The notes: generated by a model not told the origin, from the sequence alone. A DNA stretch of 44,114 nucleotides from an uncultured Bacteroidales bacterium (GCA_946404495.1 CAMJDT010000016.1:1-44114), one strand, 5' to 3'; shown: positions 17,106-26,220, numbered from the stretch's first letter. Made by a program: numbers and translations.

Positions 17106-19268
17106 TTATTCTTCTTCGGCTTGCTGTGCAGCGTACTCCTTGATGAGTTTGTCTTGCACATCGGCGGGAACAAGTTCGTACGATTTGAAGTGCATCGTGA
17201 ACGTGGCACGTCCACCCGTGAGACTCGACAGTGTCGTGCTGTACGACGACATCTCCTTCAGCGGGACCAGAGCTTTCAGGCGTTGGAAGTTCTTCTCAGC
17301 CTCCATACCCAATACCATACCACGACGACCGTTGATGTCGCTCATCACATCACCCATCAACTCGCCCGGAACCAATACCTCCACCTCATAAATAGGCTCC
17401 AGCACCTTCGGGGCAGCGTTGCGGAAGGCCTCAGCAAAGGCGTTACGACCTGCCAAACGGAACGAGATTTCGTTACTATCAACCGGGTGCATCTTACCAT
17501 CATATATAATTACGCGTACGTCGCGTGCATAAGAACCGGTCAGCGGGCCTTGCTCGATACGGTCCATGATACCCTTCAGGATAGCGGGGATGAAGCGTGC
17601 ATCAATGGCACCACCCACGATCGAGTTGATCAGTACCAACTTACCGCCCCACTCCAACGGAATCTCCTGAGTGTCCTTGACGGAGATACGATACTCCTGG
17701 TTGCCGAACTTATACACTTCCTTCACGGGCACACCTTCCTCGTAAGGCTCTACGATGAGGTGAACCTCACCGAACTGACCCGAACCACCGGACTGTTTCT
17801 TATGACGATAGTCTGCACGGGCGCTCTTCGTAATGGTCTCGCGATACGGGATCTTCGGCTCATCGAAGTTAATCATCATCTTATCGTTGTTCTCCAGACG
17901 CCATTTGAGCGTACGCAGGTGGAACTCACCCTGACCGCTAACGATGGTCTGCTTCAACTCCTTCGATTGCTCTACCAACCAGGTCGGATCCTCCTCATGC
18001 ATGCGGGTCAGCAGTGCGCTCAGCTTCTCAGCATCAGCCTCGTTCTGCGGACGGATAGCACGACGATACTTGGGTTCGGGATACTGGATAGCGGGATAGG
18101 TGTTGTCGCAGTCCTTGGCATTCAGCGTGTTACCCGTACGGGTATCTTTCAGCTTCACCGTAGCGGCGATATCACCGGCAGCTACCTCATCCACGGGCAC
18201 GCGGATGCTTCCGGCTACGCTATACAACTGCGAGATACGCTCCTTCGAACCGCGGTCCATATTTTGCAGATCGTCGGCACCGTGAATCGTACCTTGCATT
18301 ACTTTGAAGTAGTTCACCTCACCGATGTGGGGCTCTACACTCGTCTTGAAGATAAACATCGAAGCAGGCTTCGTTGCATCCGGAGCTACTTCATTTCCAT
18401 CTATGGTCTTGGGCTTGGGAGCGTCAGCTACCGAAGGAGCCATGTCACCCAAGAACTCCATCAAACGACGTGCACCCATATCTTTTACACCGCATGCGCA
18501 GAGCACGGGATAAACACCTGCCTCAGCAAATACGGTCTTCAATCCGCGTACGGTCTCTTCCTCCGTCAGTGTACCTTCCTCAAAGAACTTCTCCATCAGT
18601 GCCTCGTCAGCCTCAGCGGCCATCTCGTGCAATTGACCCATCAGTTCCTCTACCTTACCTTGCTCGTCAGCAGGGATATCCTTCAGCTCGGGAGCACCGC
18701 CTTCGGGCTTCCAAACCAACATCTTGCCTTTCAGTACGTCGATCACGGCGTTGAAACCGGCACCGGCGTTCACGGGGTATTGTACCAACACTACCTTGTT
18801 GCCAAAGTTATCCTTCAAGGCCTCTACGGCGCGGTCGAAGTTGGCATTCTCGTGGTCGCACTTGTTTACTACAAATACGATCGGCTTCTTGGCATTCTCT
18901 GCCAGACGGAAGTTGTTCTGCGTACCTACCTCCACACCGCCGTTTGCCGTCAGCGTGATGACAGATGTGTCTACTACGTGCAGAGCCGTTACCGTACCAC
19001 CGCAGAAGTCGTCACTACCGGCGCAGTCGATGATATTCAACTTCTTGCCGCCAAATTCGATGTTACATACTGTAGAGAATACCGAGTATCCGTACTCTTT
19101 CTCTACGGGGAAATAGTCGCATACCGTGGACTGAGCCTCCACCGTACCGCGGCGCTTGATAACGCCGGCCTCCAGAAGCATCGACTCCATGAGCGTGGTC
19201 TTACCTGAACCGCTACCACCCATCAGAGCAATGTTCTTGATCTCATTAGCCTGATAAACTTTAGCCAT
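17106..19268 (-). CDS. fusA2: EF-G2, a translocation factor paralogue with degenerate GTPase motifs
   Basis: A 720-residue elongation factor G paralogue with all five domains in order. The P-loop is intact (GGSGSGKT, 17-24) and G4 is NKCD (135-138). Switch II, however, reads DCAGSDDF (81-88) where normal EF-G has DTPGHVDF, so the catalytic His is Ser85. The switch I RGIT motif is replaced by YGYS. It closely resembles the Bacteroides thetaiotaomicron EF-G2 (BT2167). That protein is reported to support translocation without GTP hydrolysis, to be needed for gut colonisation and to be under the starvation regulator Cur. A single-gene unit with its own promoter at 19322-19353. It is not the housekeeping fusA, which normally sits with ribosomal protein genes. 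Confidence 0.93.
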   Translation of the reverse strand: MAKVYQANEIKNIALMGGSGSGKTTLMESMLLEAGVIKRRGTVEAQSTVCDYFPVEKEYGYSVFSTVCNIEFGGKKLNIIDCAGSDDFCGGTVTALHVVDTSVITLTANGGVEVGTQNNFRLAENAKKPIVFVVNKCDHENANFDRAVEALKDNFGNKVVLVQYPVNAGAGFNAVIDVLKGKMLVWKPEGGAPELKDIPADEQGKVEELMGQLHEMAAEADEALMEKFFEEGTLTEEETVRGLKTVFAEAGVYPVLCACGVKDMGARRLMEFLGDMAPSVADAPKPKTIDGNEVAPDATKPASMFIFKTSVEPHIGEVNYFKVMQGTIHGADDLQNMDRGSKERISQLYSVAGSIRVPVDEVAAGDIAATVKLKDTRTGNTLNAKDCDNTYPAIQYPEPKYRRAIRPQNEADAEKLSALLTRMHEEDPTWLVEQSKELKQTIVSGQGEFHLRTLKWRLENNDKMMINFDEPKIPYRETITKSARADYRHKKQSGGSGQFGEVHLIVEPYEEGVPVKEVYKFGNQEYRISVKDTQEIPLEWGGKLVLINSIVGGAIDARFIPAILKGIMDRIEQGPLTGSYARDVRVIIYDGKMHPVDSNEISFRLAGRNAFAEAFRNAAPKVLEPIYEVEVLVPGELMGDVMSDINGRRGMVLGMEAEKNFQRLKALVPLKEMSSYSTTLSSLTGGRATFTMHFKSYELVPADVQDKLIKEYAAQQAEEE

Positions 19269-19321
19269 AAATGTTTGTTGTGTATTTTAGTTAAATTTTT
19301 TGTTTCAAATCAATCAGCCTG

Positions 19322-19353
19322 CAAAATTACAACAAAATTCCCATATACGCAAA
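19322..19353 (-). promoter_or_regulatory. Promoter of fusA2
   Basis: On the minus strand: TTTG (19350-19353), 20 bases, TAATTTTG (19322-19329). It is of the non-GCAG class and lies about 47 bases upstream of the ATG. I see no obvious Cur-type palindrome directly upstream. Confidence 0.7.
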
Positions 19354-19430
19354 CTTTTCTTTCATTTTTTTGCAAAATAGTGCATTTTCTTGAGACCTCT
19401 TTAGATTTTTCACGAAATAATGCAAAAATA

Positions 19431-19462
19431 TTTGCATATATAAAAAAAAAGCAGTACCTTTG
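19431..19462 (+). promoter_or_regulatory. Promoter of the unknown secreted gene and mltG
   Basis: TTTG (19431-19434), 20 bases, TACCTTTG (19455-19462), with AAAAAAGCAG before the -7 box. Diverges from the fusA2 promoter. Confidence 0.8.
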
Positions 19463-19486
19463 CGGGCTGAATTGATAATTAACGAC

Positions 19487-20083
19487 ATGAAAACAAGATT
19501 TCTTATTGTAGTAGCTGCTTTGTTAGCACTATGCCTGGGTGCATCAGCACAAGGATTTAATAGGATGATGACGCGTCCTGAATTGGCGGGTGAGATTCAC
19601 TTCAAAGATGGTACCATAGAGGAGTACCAAATCGTTTATATGCCCACCTATTACGAGGGCCGCGTGAAGGTATTGACTTTCAAAGACGAGGAGAAAGTGA
19701 TTCCTGTTTCCAAGATCAAAGAGTTGATCTTCTGGAACGAAGAGGAACCCGACAAACGTTTCACTTTGCGTTATGTTCCCTGCAAGTATCCCCACACAGG
19801 CGATATCTGGGCGCTCTTGGACTACGAAGGTAAATACGCCGCTGTATATAGCGTAGCATGGATGTTTAATGTGGATAAGGCAGGACGTATCGTAGCTATC
19901 TACGAGCAAGGCTACGGAGCAGAGCGCGTCTGGTACAATGCCCACAAGAATGCCTGGCTCGTCAATCCCAAAGGCAAGAAGGTAGAGAAATTCTACAGCG
20001 ATGACCCAAAACTCGCGGCCGATATGAAAGAACAAAGCCGCAGTGCGAAATATATCGTCGAGAATTATCAGCCCAAGAAATAA
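19487..20083 (+). CDS. Unknown small secreted protein
   Basis: A 198-residue protein with a clear signal peptide (FLIVVAALLALCLGASA, cut before QGF) from the ATG at 19487; an upstream in-frame codon at 19460 lies in the promoter and is excluded. I do not recognise the family. The mature part alternates beta strands and charged turns, with FKDGTIEEYQIVYMPTYYEG near the start, an FWNEEEPDKRF turn and a Lys/Glu-rich C-terminus. It does not carry the tail seen on the six other exported proteins. It is the first gene of a two-gene unit with mltG, 3 bases apart, so a role in the cell envelope is possible. Confidence 0.75.
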   Translation: MKTRFLIVVAALLALCLGASAQGFNRMMTRPELAGEIHFKDGTIEEYQIVYMPTYYEGRVKVLTFKDEEKVIPVSKIKELIFWNEEEPDKRFTLRYVPCKYPHTGDIWALLDYEGKYAAVYSVAWMFNVDKAGRIVAIYEQGYGAERVWYNAHKNAWLVNPKGKKVEKFYSDDPKLAADMKEQSRSAKYIVENYQPKK

Positions 20084-20086
20084 TAG

Positions 20087-21136
20087 GTGCAATTTGAACG
20101 GCGAAAAATAGTGTGGATAGTATTAGCTCTAATGCTGATACTGGTCGTTGTGGTTGGAGCCATCGAAGGCCGTGCAGCGTATTGTCTGCGCATAGAGAAT
20201 TATGCCTCCAACGACGGCGAGCGGCATGAGTTCTACATCCGCGATACCATCACGGCGGACAGCCTGATGGCTATTCTCGACACCATCTATACCCCCGCCA
20301 CACGTTGGTGCTGGCGTCGTCATGCCAAGCAACTGCATTTCACCCGCGCCCTGCCCGGGCACTATACCGTGGAGGCCAAGATCAGCGACCGCAGCCTCAT
20401 TAACATGTTCCTCTACGGTCATCAGACTCCCGTCCGCCTCTCCTGGCGATCCACGATCCGCACGCGCGAACAACTTGCCTCTCGCCTCGCCCGTCAACTA
20501 CGCTGCGACTCCGTCGATATCATCTCTCGCCTCGATAGCAACGCCTACCTCGCGCAGTACGGTCTCAAACGCGAAACGGCTGTCTGTCTTTTCATACCCG
20601 ACACCTACGAGGTGTGGTGGACCATGTCCGCCGATGAACTCTTCGAGCGGATGTACAAAGAGTATAATCGTTTCTGGAACGACGAGCGTCGTCAGAAGGC
20701 GATTGTAGCCGGACTAACCCCCACCGAAGTAGCTACGCTCGCGAGCATCGTAGCCTCCGAGACCAACAAAGAGCAGGAGTACCCTATCATAGCCGGCCTA
20801 TATATCAATCGCTTGCGCAAAGGCATGCTGCTGCAAGCCTGCCCGACCGTCATCTTTGCCGTAGGCGATTTCTCCTTGCGACGCGTCACCAACCGCCATC
20901 TCAAGACCGAATCGCCTTACAACACCTACCGGTATCCCGGACTCCCACCCGGACCTATCCGCTGCGTGTCGGCTACCGTCCTCGATGCCGTACTCAATTA
21001 TCAGCAGAGCAACTACCTCTATATGTGCGCCAATCCCGATTTCTCCGGCACACATAAGTTCTCGTCCTCCTACGCCGAGCACGCCAAGACCGCGCGCGAG
21101 TACCAACGCGAACTGAATAAACGTAAGATCAAATAA
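20087..21136 (+). CDS. mltG: Endolytic murein transglycosylase
   Basis: A 349-residue MltG/YceG-type enzyme that cuts nascent peptidoglycan strands and so limits their length. One N-terminal transmembrane helix (IVWIVLALMLILVVVVGAI) is followed by a LysM-like region and the catalytic domain, with Glu in ASIVASETNKEQE and the GLYINRL and YRYPGLPPGPI motifs. The start is taken as the GTG at 20087, 3 bases after the previous stop; no ATG gives a full membrane anchor. The last 8 bases overlap the 3' end of trmO on the opposite strand, with no terminator visible between them. Confidence 0.92.
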   Translation: MQFERRKIVWIVLALMLILVVVVGAIEGRAAYCLRIENYASNDGERHEFYIRDTITADSLMAILDTIYTPATRWCWRRHAKQLHFTRALPGHYTVEAKISDRSLINMFLYGHQTPVRLSWRSTIRTREQLASRLARQLRCDSVDIISRLDSNAYLAQYGLKRETAVCLFIPDTYEVWWTMSADELFERMYKEYNRFWNDERRQKAIVAGLTPTEVATLASIVASETNKEQEYPIIAGLYINRLRKGMLLQACPTVIFAVGDFSLRRVTNRHLKTESPYNTYRYPGLPPGPIRCVSATVLDAVLNYQQSNYLYMCANPDFSGTHKFSSSYAEHAKTAREYQRELNKRKIK

Positions 21137-21788
21137 GGTGAATCTCCGTAACGTAGAGTATATCTTCTATCACACGGAAGGCTACGTTTAGTTTGTCGAA
21201 ATCCAATTTATAAACTCGCTCGGGGTCGTTCTGATACGACGGCCGCGGATCTTGCGAGAGAATCTCCTCCAAAGCTTGCTTTTGACGTTCCGTAATAGCA
21301 ACAGACGCTTCCTTGAGCTGCGACCAATCTACCCGTAAACGATAATCGCGTGCCTGCGCGGCAAATCCGCCGCTGGCATCCGGATGACTATCTGCCCACG
21401 GCAGATAGGGTTTAATATCATAGATAGGTGTCCCATCGCGCAGATCGGCTCCGGCTACGATGAGTTCGCCGTTCTCAATTCGCAACAGCCTCACGCAGGT
21501 CAACCCGATCGGGTTAGGACGGAAAGGACTCCTGGTAGCAAAGACGCCAACGCGCGTATTACCGCCTAATCTGGGCGGACGCACCGTGAGCGATTTAGAC
21601 GGCTGACTATGTTCAAACTCCCACAAGAGCCATATATGGCTGAACCCCTCGATGCCGCGAATGGCATCGGGGTGACGAAACGGCGGCGTGAAGACAATAC
21701 GCGTCTCGATAACAGAATCTGTCAGGGGCTGACGCGGGATACCGAACTTATCCGTGAAGGCGTTATGAGCGTGAGCGATGATTTGCAT
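21129..21788 (-). CDS. trmO: tRNA (adenine(37)-N6)-methyltransferase TrmO-like
   Basis: A 219-residue TsaA/TrmO-family protein. It is expected to methylate the N6 of threonylcarbamoyladenosine at position 37 of some tRNAs, using S-adenosylmethionine. Seen are FGIPRQP at the N-terminus, DAIRGIEGFSHIWLLWEF, the TRSPFRPNPIGLT core motif and DGTPIYDIKPYLPWAD, followed by a C-terminal domain. All sit in the family's order and length. It lies downstream of tRNA-Phe and its terminator; I see no promoter of its own, so it may depend on read-through. Confidence 0.92.
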   Translation of the reverse strand: MQIIAHAHNAFTDKFGIPRQPLTDSVIETRIVFTPPFRHPDAIRGIEGFSHIWLLWEFEHSQPSKSLTVRPPRLGGNTRVGVFATRSPFRPNPIGLTCVRLLRIENGELIVAGADLRDGTPIYDIKPYLPWADSHPDASGGFAAQARDYRLRVDWSQLKEASVAITERQKQALEEILSQDPRPSYQNDPERVYKLDFDKLNVAFRVIEDILYVTEIHLI

Positions 21789-21806
21789 AGCTTACCTATT
21801 CTTAGT

Positions 21807-21847
21807 AAAAAAGCGCCGAGGGAGATGCGTTATGCAGTCTCCCTCGG
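21807..21847 (-). terminator. Terminator of tRNA-Phe
   Basis: A perfect 10-bp stem CCGAGGGAGA (21816-21825) / TCTCCCTCGG (21838-21847) is followed on the minus strand by CGC and six Ts (21807-21812). It sits 4 bases past the tRNA 3' end and upstream of trmO. Confidence 0.85.
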
Positions 21848-21850
21848 TTG

Positions 21851-21923
21851 TGGTACCTCTTGGAGTTGAACCAAGGACACATGGATTTTCAGTCCATTGC
21901 TCTACCACCTGAGCTAAGGTACC
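21851..21923 (-). tRNA. tRNA-Phe(GAA)
   Basis: A full cloverleaf on the minus strand: acceptor GGTACCT/AGGTACC, D-arm GCTCAGGTGGTAGAGC, anticodon stem ATGGA/TCCAT with loop CTGAAAA (anticodon GAA), T arm CTTGGTTCAACTCCAAG, discriminator A, no encoded CCA. Promoter at 21951-21982, about 20 bases of leader. Confidence 0.97.
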
Positions 21924-21950
21924 AAAATGCTCTTCTGACGAAAAAGCGTG

Positions 21951-21982
21951 CAAAGGTACTGCTTTTTTTTGAATTGACCAAA
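21951..21982 (-). promoter_or_regulatory. Promoter of tRNA-Phe
   Basis: On the minus strand: TTTG (21979-21982), 20 bases, TACCTTTG (21951-21958), with AAAAAAAAGCAG upstream of the -7 box. It begins just past the trxB stop codon. It is nearly the same sequence as the tRNA-Arg promoter: both read AAATTTGGTCA around the -33 box. Confidence 0.82.
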
Positions 21983-22000
21983 TTTTTTGGCAACTTTTTT

Positions 22001-22939
22001 TTATTTTTTTGTATTTTGTATGTATTTTTCGGCTTCCATGGCTGCTTTACACCCCGATCCGGCCGCAACAACGGCTTGTCTGTAGTGCGGATCAGCACAA
22101 TCGCCTGCAGCATACACACCCGGTACATTCGTGCGCGGAGAATCGCCTTCCGTCACGATATAGCCTTCCTCATCACGCGTGAGATAGTCGGCAAAGAGAT
22201 CCGTATTGGGTTTATGACCTATCGCCAGGAAGAAACCGTTGATATCGATATGCCGAATCTCCTCTTCGGGTTCACCCTTTTTATAGATAAGGTCTGCTCC
22301 CTCCACGCGGTTCTCACCCGTCAGTCTGAGCGTGTTATGCTCAAAGAGCACCTCGATCTTCGGATTCGACAATACACGATCCTGCATGATCTTGCTGGCG
22401 CGCAGATAGGGTTTGCGTACAATCAGGTACACTTTCTCGCAGAGTCCCGCCAGGTATAGCGCTTCCTCACAGGCCGTATCACCCCCGCCTACTACCGCTA
22501 CCGTCTTCTTGCGATAGAAGAATCCGTCGCAGGTAGCACAGGCGCTGACACCCTTACCGCGGTAGTCTTCTTCGGACTGAATGCCAAGGAACTTGGCACT
22601 CGCACCGGTAGCAATGATGAGGGCGTCGGTCTCGTAGAGGTCGGTATCTTCTACCCACAGTTTTTTGCTCTCGCCGCTCAGATCCACCTTCGTCACGATA
22701 CCGGTGATGATACGCGTACCGAAACGCTCTGCCTGACGACGCATATCGTCCATCATCGTGAAGGGGTCAATACCGTCCGGATAGCCCGGAAAATTCTCCA
22801 CCTCGGTGGTAATAGTCAACTGTCCTCCGGGCTGGGGACCTTCGATAAGCAACGGATGGAGGTTCGCACGCGATGCATAGATGGCTGCCGTATAACCGGC
22901 AGGACCCGAACCAATAATAATACACTTTTCCTTATTCAT
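22001..22939 (-). CDS. trxB: Thioredoxin-disulfide reductase
   Basis: Cytoplasmic flavoenzyme that reduces thioredoxin with NADPH. The 312-residue protein has the FAD-binding GSGPAGYTAAIYA motif near the N-terminus, the redox-active CATC at residues 134-137 followed by DGFFYR, the NADPH-binding VVGGGDTACEEALYL, and a C-terminal GVYAAGDC FAD motif. It is the last gene of ftsK-lolA-trxB, and its ATG overlaps the lolA stop by one base (TAATG), which suggests coupled translation. Confidence 0.97.
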   Translation of the reverse strand: MNKEKCIIIGSGPAGYTAAIYASRANLHPLLIEGPQPGGQLTITTEVENFPGYPDGIDPFTMMDDMRRQAERFGTRIITGIVTKVDLSGESKKLWVEDTDLYETDALIIATGASAKFLGIQSEEDYRGKGVSACATCDGFFYRKKTVAVVGGGDTACEEALYLAGLCEKVYLIVRKPYLRASKIMQDRVLSNPKIEVLFEHNTLRLTGENRVEGADLIYKKGEPEEEIRHIDINGFFLAIGHKPNTDLFADYLTRDEEGYIVTEGDSPRTNVPGVYAAGDCADPHYRQAVVAAGSGCKAAMEAEKYIQNTKK

Positions 22940-23499
22940 TAGCGCAAATCATTTACAAATGTTTCTTTCTCCGGTCGGAGTATATACTCGGTTTCCGTCG
23001 TAACAAAGGCGGGATTGGTAAAGCGAAGCGTAGAGACGGTTTTGCCCTCTCTCATCTCGATGGACAGCGGCATCAGGTCATTATTGCGCACGCGCATTAC
23101 CAGCCGCGTCAGCGGATCCGTAGGATCCTTCGGAACAAGAGTAATATACGTACACCGGCCATCGTCAGCCGTCTTCTCCGTTAGCGTACAGCGATCGGCT
23201 AGATACCGGGCATAGAGCAACGGATTGGTCTCTAACAGTTCCTGCTCCGTAGGACGCGACAGGGTCAGCTCATCCGTCTCTGCGGAATATATATATAAGG
23301 TCTGTCCGTCGTAGGCGGCATCCAATCCGAAGAGATTGATACGGAATCGCTCACCGTTGAGCACTACCGTCCCGGTATAGTTAATCGGCTGATTCACTTC
23401 CTCCGACACGGAGAGCGTAAAGTCCGTCTGCAGGGTCTTCTGCTCCAGGTTGGTAAGCACGGAAGACAATATCGTTGCCAGTATCACTAATAGTTTCAT
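22939..23499 (-). CDS. lolA: LolA-like outer membrane lipoprotein carrier
   Basis: A 186-residue periplasmic protein, expected to carry lipoproteins from the inner to the outer membrane. A short hydrophobic N-terminus (MKLLVILATILSSVL) acts as signal peptide. Beta-strand-rich segments follow (DFTLSVSEEVNQ, GTVVLNGERFRINL, DGQTLYIYSAETDELTLS), the pattern of the LolA half-barrel. It sits directly between ftsK and trxB, the conserved Bacteroidales place for this gene. Sequence identity to LolA proper is low, so the position carries much of the call. Confidence 0.82.
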   Translation of the reverse strand: MKLLVILATILSSVLTNLEQKTLQTDFTLSVSEEVNQPINYTGTVVLNGERFRINLFGLDAAYDGQTLYIYSAETDELTLSRPTEQELLETNPLLYARYLADRCTLTEKTADDGRCTYITLVPKDPTDPLTRLVMRVRNNDLMPLSIEMREGKTVSTLRFTNPAFVTTETEYILRPEKETFVNDLR

Positions 23500-23529
23500 A
23501 CCCTTCTACACGCAAATACCGTGCCAAAC

Positions 23530-26115
23530 TTATACTCCCAGCTCCTGCAGTAGTTTATCGAGTTGGTCAAGATCCTGGATGAGCACATCCCTACCCTTCG
23601 GACCTTTGTTCGGTCCTACTATGCCGGCTGCCTCCAGTTGGTCACTGAGTTTACCGGCGCGGTTATAACCGATCTCAAAGGCACGTTGCAGGCGCGAAGT
23701 AGAACCCTCCTGCTTAGACACTACATAGCGTGCCACGTCGGCAAACATCGGATCCAAGCGTTTCATATCCACACTACCTGGAGCCAACGCTTCGCCCTCA
23801 CCACCTTCGCCTACGTATTCGGGCAGTTGGTAGGGTTCCAGATAATGCTGTTGCGCAGCGATATGCTCTACGATCTCGTCCACCTCGGGCGTATCCACAA
23901 AGGCGCATTGTACACGCGTGATGCTTGCATTACCGGAATAGAGCGAGTCACCGCGACCGATGAGTTGCTCCGCACCCTTGGCATCCAGCACCGTGCGCGA
24001 ATCGATCACACTCTGCGTGCGCAACGCAATACGCGTCGGGATATTCGCCTTGATGACACCTGTCACGATATTCACCGAAGGACGTTGTGTCGCCAGTATC
24101 ATATGCATACCTACGGCACGGGCCTTCTGCGTAATACGTGCAATCGGTGTCTCCACCTGCTTGCCCGCCTGCATGATGAAATCGCCGTACTCGTCGATGA
24201 TAATGACGATATAGGGCAGGAACTGATGATGCAGACTGTCGGCTACCACTTTATTGGGGTTCAAACGACGCTTAATAAACTTATCGTTATAGTCCTCCAG
24301 ATTCCGTACACCGGCATCCATCAGCAGTTTATAGCGGTTCTCCATCTCGATGACGAGCGAGTTCAAGGTATTCACCACCTTATCGCAGTCCGTGATGACG
24401 ATTTGCTCGGGATCGATATCCGGCATGGCAGCCAGATAATGCTTCAGCAGCGGCTTATACGGCGCGAACTCCACCATCTTCGGATCCACCATCACGAGTT
24501 TCAACTCCGCCGGATGTTTCTTATACAGCAGCGAGGTAATGATAGCATTGATGGCAACCGACTTACCCGTTCCCGTCGCACCGGCAACGAGCAAATGAGG
24601 TGTCTTAGCCAGATCGAACATAAAGACCTCGTTGGTAATGGTTCGTCCGTAGGCAATCGGCAGTTTCATCTTCTGCTCCTCCTGGAATCGCTTGGACGCG
24701 ATGACCGAGTGCATCGATACCACCTGCGGTTTCTCATTCGGCACCTCTATACCGATCGTACCCTTACCGGGCATCGGAGCGATGATACGGATACCCGTAG
24801 CACTCAGACTCATCATGATATCATTCTCCAACGACTGAATCTTCGCTACACGTATTCCCGCTTTCGGCACGATCTCATAGAGCGTCACCGTCGGACCGAC
24901 GGTAGCCTTGATGGACTCGATCTCGATGCCGTAGTTACGCAGCGTCGTCACGATACGGTTGGCATTGGATTGCTGTTCCGCCTGATCGATGATCGGTGCC
25001 GTTTCGTTGTCATATACTTTCAGTAGACTCAGCGACGGGAACTGGTATGTCTCCAGATCCTTACGCGGGTCGTACGGACCGAGCTTGCGCAGCAGATACT
25101 CGGGGTCATTCTCGCTCATCTCCACGTCCTCCGTCTTATTAATCGTGAGGTCGGGATCTTCGTCCTGGGAATCTTCGTCCTGAAGCTCCTCATCAGTCTC
25201 GGTTTGCCCTTCATCTTCGTGTATCTCCTCCTCTACGGGCGGTTCGTAGGTAATCTGAATCTCGTCGTCCTTCTTCTTATCCTCTTCCTCATCTTCGTCC
25301 ACCTCGACGATGGTAAGCGGCGTATCGTCCTCCGTCGTTTCCGTTTCCGTATCTTCGGGAGTAAAAATCATCTCCGTCGTTGTCTCATCATCCGGCTCTT
25401 TCTCCTCCGGTTCAGCCTCAGCGGGCTCATCTATCTTTTCCTCCTTCTTAAAGCGATTCTTCAGCCAGCGCCAGCAGAGCATCACGCGCGGGATAAAATG
25501 CTTATCCGATAGCACGAGGAAGATGATGAGCGAAGCCAACAGCACAAGACTCGTTCCCAAGGGCTGGATATACGACACCAGCCATCCGGCCAACCACACT
25601 CCGTGTGCTCCACCCCAACGGAAGAAGGTGTCTATCCCCGTCATGTCCTGCGCAAACGACAGCGTTACCGAACCCCACACCAGCCAAAAGACCGTGCAGA
25701 AGAACCACCTCAGGCATTTGACCCTCACGACCTTCAACAGATACAGGCCGTAGAAGAGCACCAGATTGACAATCAGTATCGACATCAGTCCGAAACTGCC
25801 ATCTATCAAGAATCGGCTCAGATATGCACCGGGAAGACCTACCCAGTTATGAATCTCACGACGCAAAGCACGGCGCTCCTCAGAGGTCTGCTCGAGGATA
25901 GAATAATCGGCTTTGCCGGTGACAAAGAAACTGACGTACGCTATAAACAGAAACAGCGCAATGAATATCAACACAACGCCCAAGATCACTTGGGTCTTCT
26001 CGTCACGGAAGAACGCTACAACACGCTCCGTAAGGCGCTGTCCCTCCACGCGGATAGTCTCCTCGTGTTCCTGACGACGAATCGTATCGGGTGATTTAGA
26101 TGGTTTTCTCGGCAT
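23530..26115 (-). CDS. ftsK: DNA translocase FtsK
   Basis: Divisome ATPase that pumps chromosome ends through the septum and activates dimer resolution. The ATG at 26115 (MPRKPSKSP) gives 861 residues; the longer frame adds four codons without support. Four N-terminal membrane helices (about 45-200) are followed by a very acidic Glu/Asp/Thr-rich linker (about 235-340). The motor comes next, with Walker A GATGTGKS and Walker B IVIIIDEYGDF. The C-terminal gamma winged helix reads SRLQRAFEIGYNRAGKLSDQ and binds the orienting sequences. First gene of ftsK-lolA-trxB. Confidence 0.95.
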   Translation of the reverse strand: MPRKPSKSPDTIRRQEHEETIRVEGQRLTERVVAFFRDEKTQVILGVVLIFIALFLFIAYVSFFVTGKADYSILEQTSEERRALRREIHNWVGLPGAYLSRFLIDGSFGLMSILIVNLVLFYGLYLLKVVRVKCLRWFFCTVFWLVWGSVTLSFAQDMTGIDTFFRWGGAHGVWLAGWLVSYIQPLGTSLVLLASLIIFLVLSDKHFIPRVMLCWRWLKNRFKKEEKIDEPAEAEPEEKEPDDETTTEMIFTPEDTETETTEDDTPLTIVEVDEDEEEDKKKDDEIQITYEPPVEEEIHEDEGQTETDEELQDEDSQDEDPDLTINKTEDVEMSENDPEYLLRKLGPYDPRKDLETYQFPSLSLLKVYDNETAPIIDQAEQQSNANRIVTTLRNYGIEIESIKATVGPTVTLYEIVPKAGIRVAKIQSLENDIMMSLSATGIRIIAPMPGKGTIGIEVPNEKPQVVSMHSVIASKRFQEEQKMKLPIAYGRTITNEVFMFDLAKTPHLLVAGATGTGKSVAINAIITSLLYKKHPAELKLVMVDPKMVEFAPYKPLLKHYLAAMPDIDPEQIVITDCDKVVNTLNSLVIEMENRYKLLMDAGVRNLEDYNDKFIKRRLNPNKVVADSLHHQFLPYIVIIIDEYGDFIMQAGKQVETPIARITQKARAVGMHMILATQRPSVNIVTGVIKANIPTRIALRTQSVIDSRTVLDAKGAEQLIGRGDSLYSGNASITRVQCAFVDTPEVDEIVEHIAAQQHYLEPYQLPEYVGEGGEGEALAPGSVDMKRLDPMFADVARYVVSKQEGSTSRLQRAFEIGYNRAGKLSDQLEAAGIVGPNKGPKGRDVLIQDLDQLDKLLQELGV

Positions 26116-26135
26116 ATATATCCACAATTAGTCTG

Positions 26136-26167
26136 CAAAATTACACAAAAAAATCCACATATGCAAA
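26136..26167 (-). promoter_or_regulatory. Promoter of ftsK-lolA-trxB
   Basis: On the minus strand: TTTG (26164-26167), 20 bases, TAATTTTG (26136-26143). The -33 box falls inside the loop of the upstream terminator hairpin (26147-26184). Confidence 0.75.
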
Positions 26168-26184
26168 TTTATGTGGATTTTTTT
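26147..26184 (-). terminator. Terminator of the TonB receptor/calycin operon
   Basis: A perfect 14-bp inverted repeat (26147-26160 with 26171-26184) with a 10-base loop: ATCCACAT ... ATGTGGAT flanked by A- and T-runs. It ends the upstream minus-strand unit and overlaps the ftsK promoter. Confidence 0.85.
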
Positions 26185-26220
26185 TAGCAAGAGTGCTATT
26201 TTTTCGTTTCTAAGCCTGTC

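Noticed and set aside
17121..19208. A 695-codon open frame on the plus strand
   Set aside because: It is antisense to fusA2, has no family features and reflects the codon bias of the real gene.
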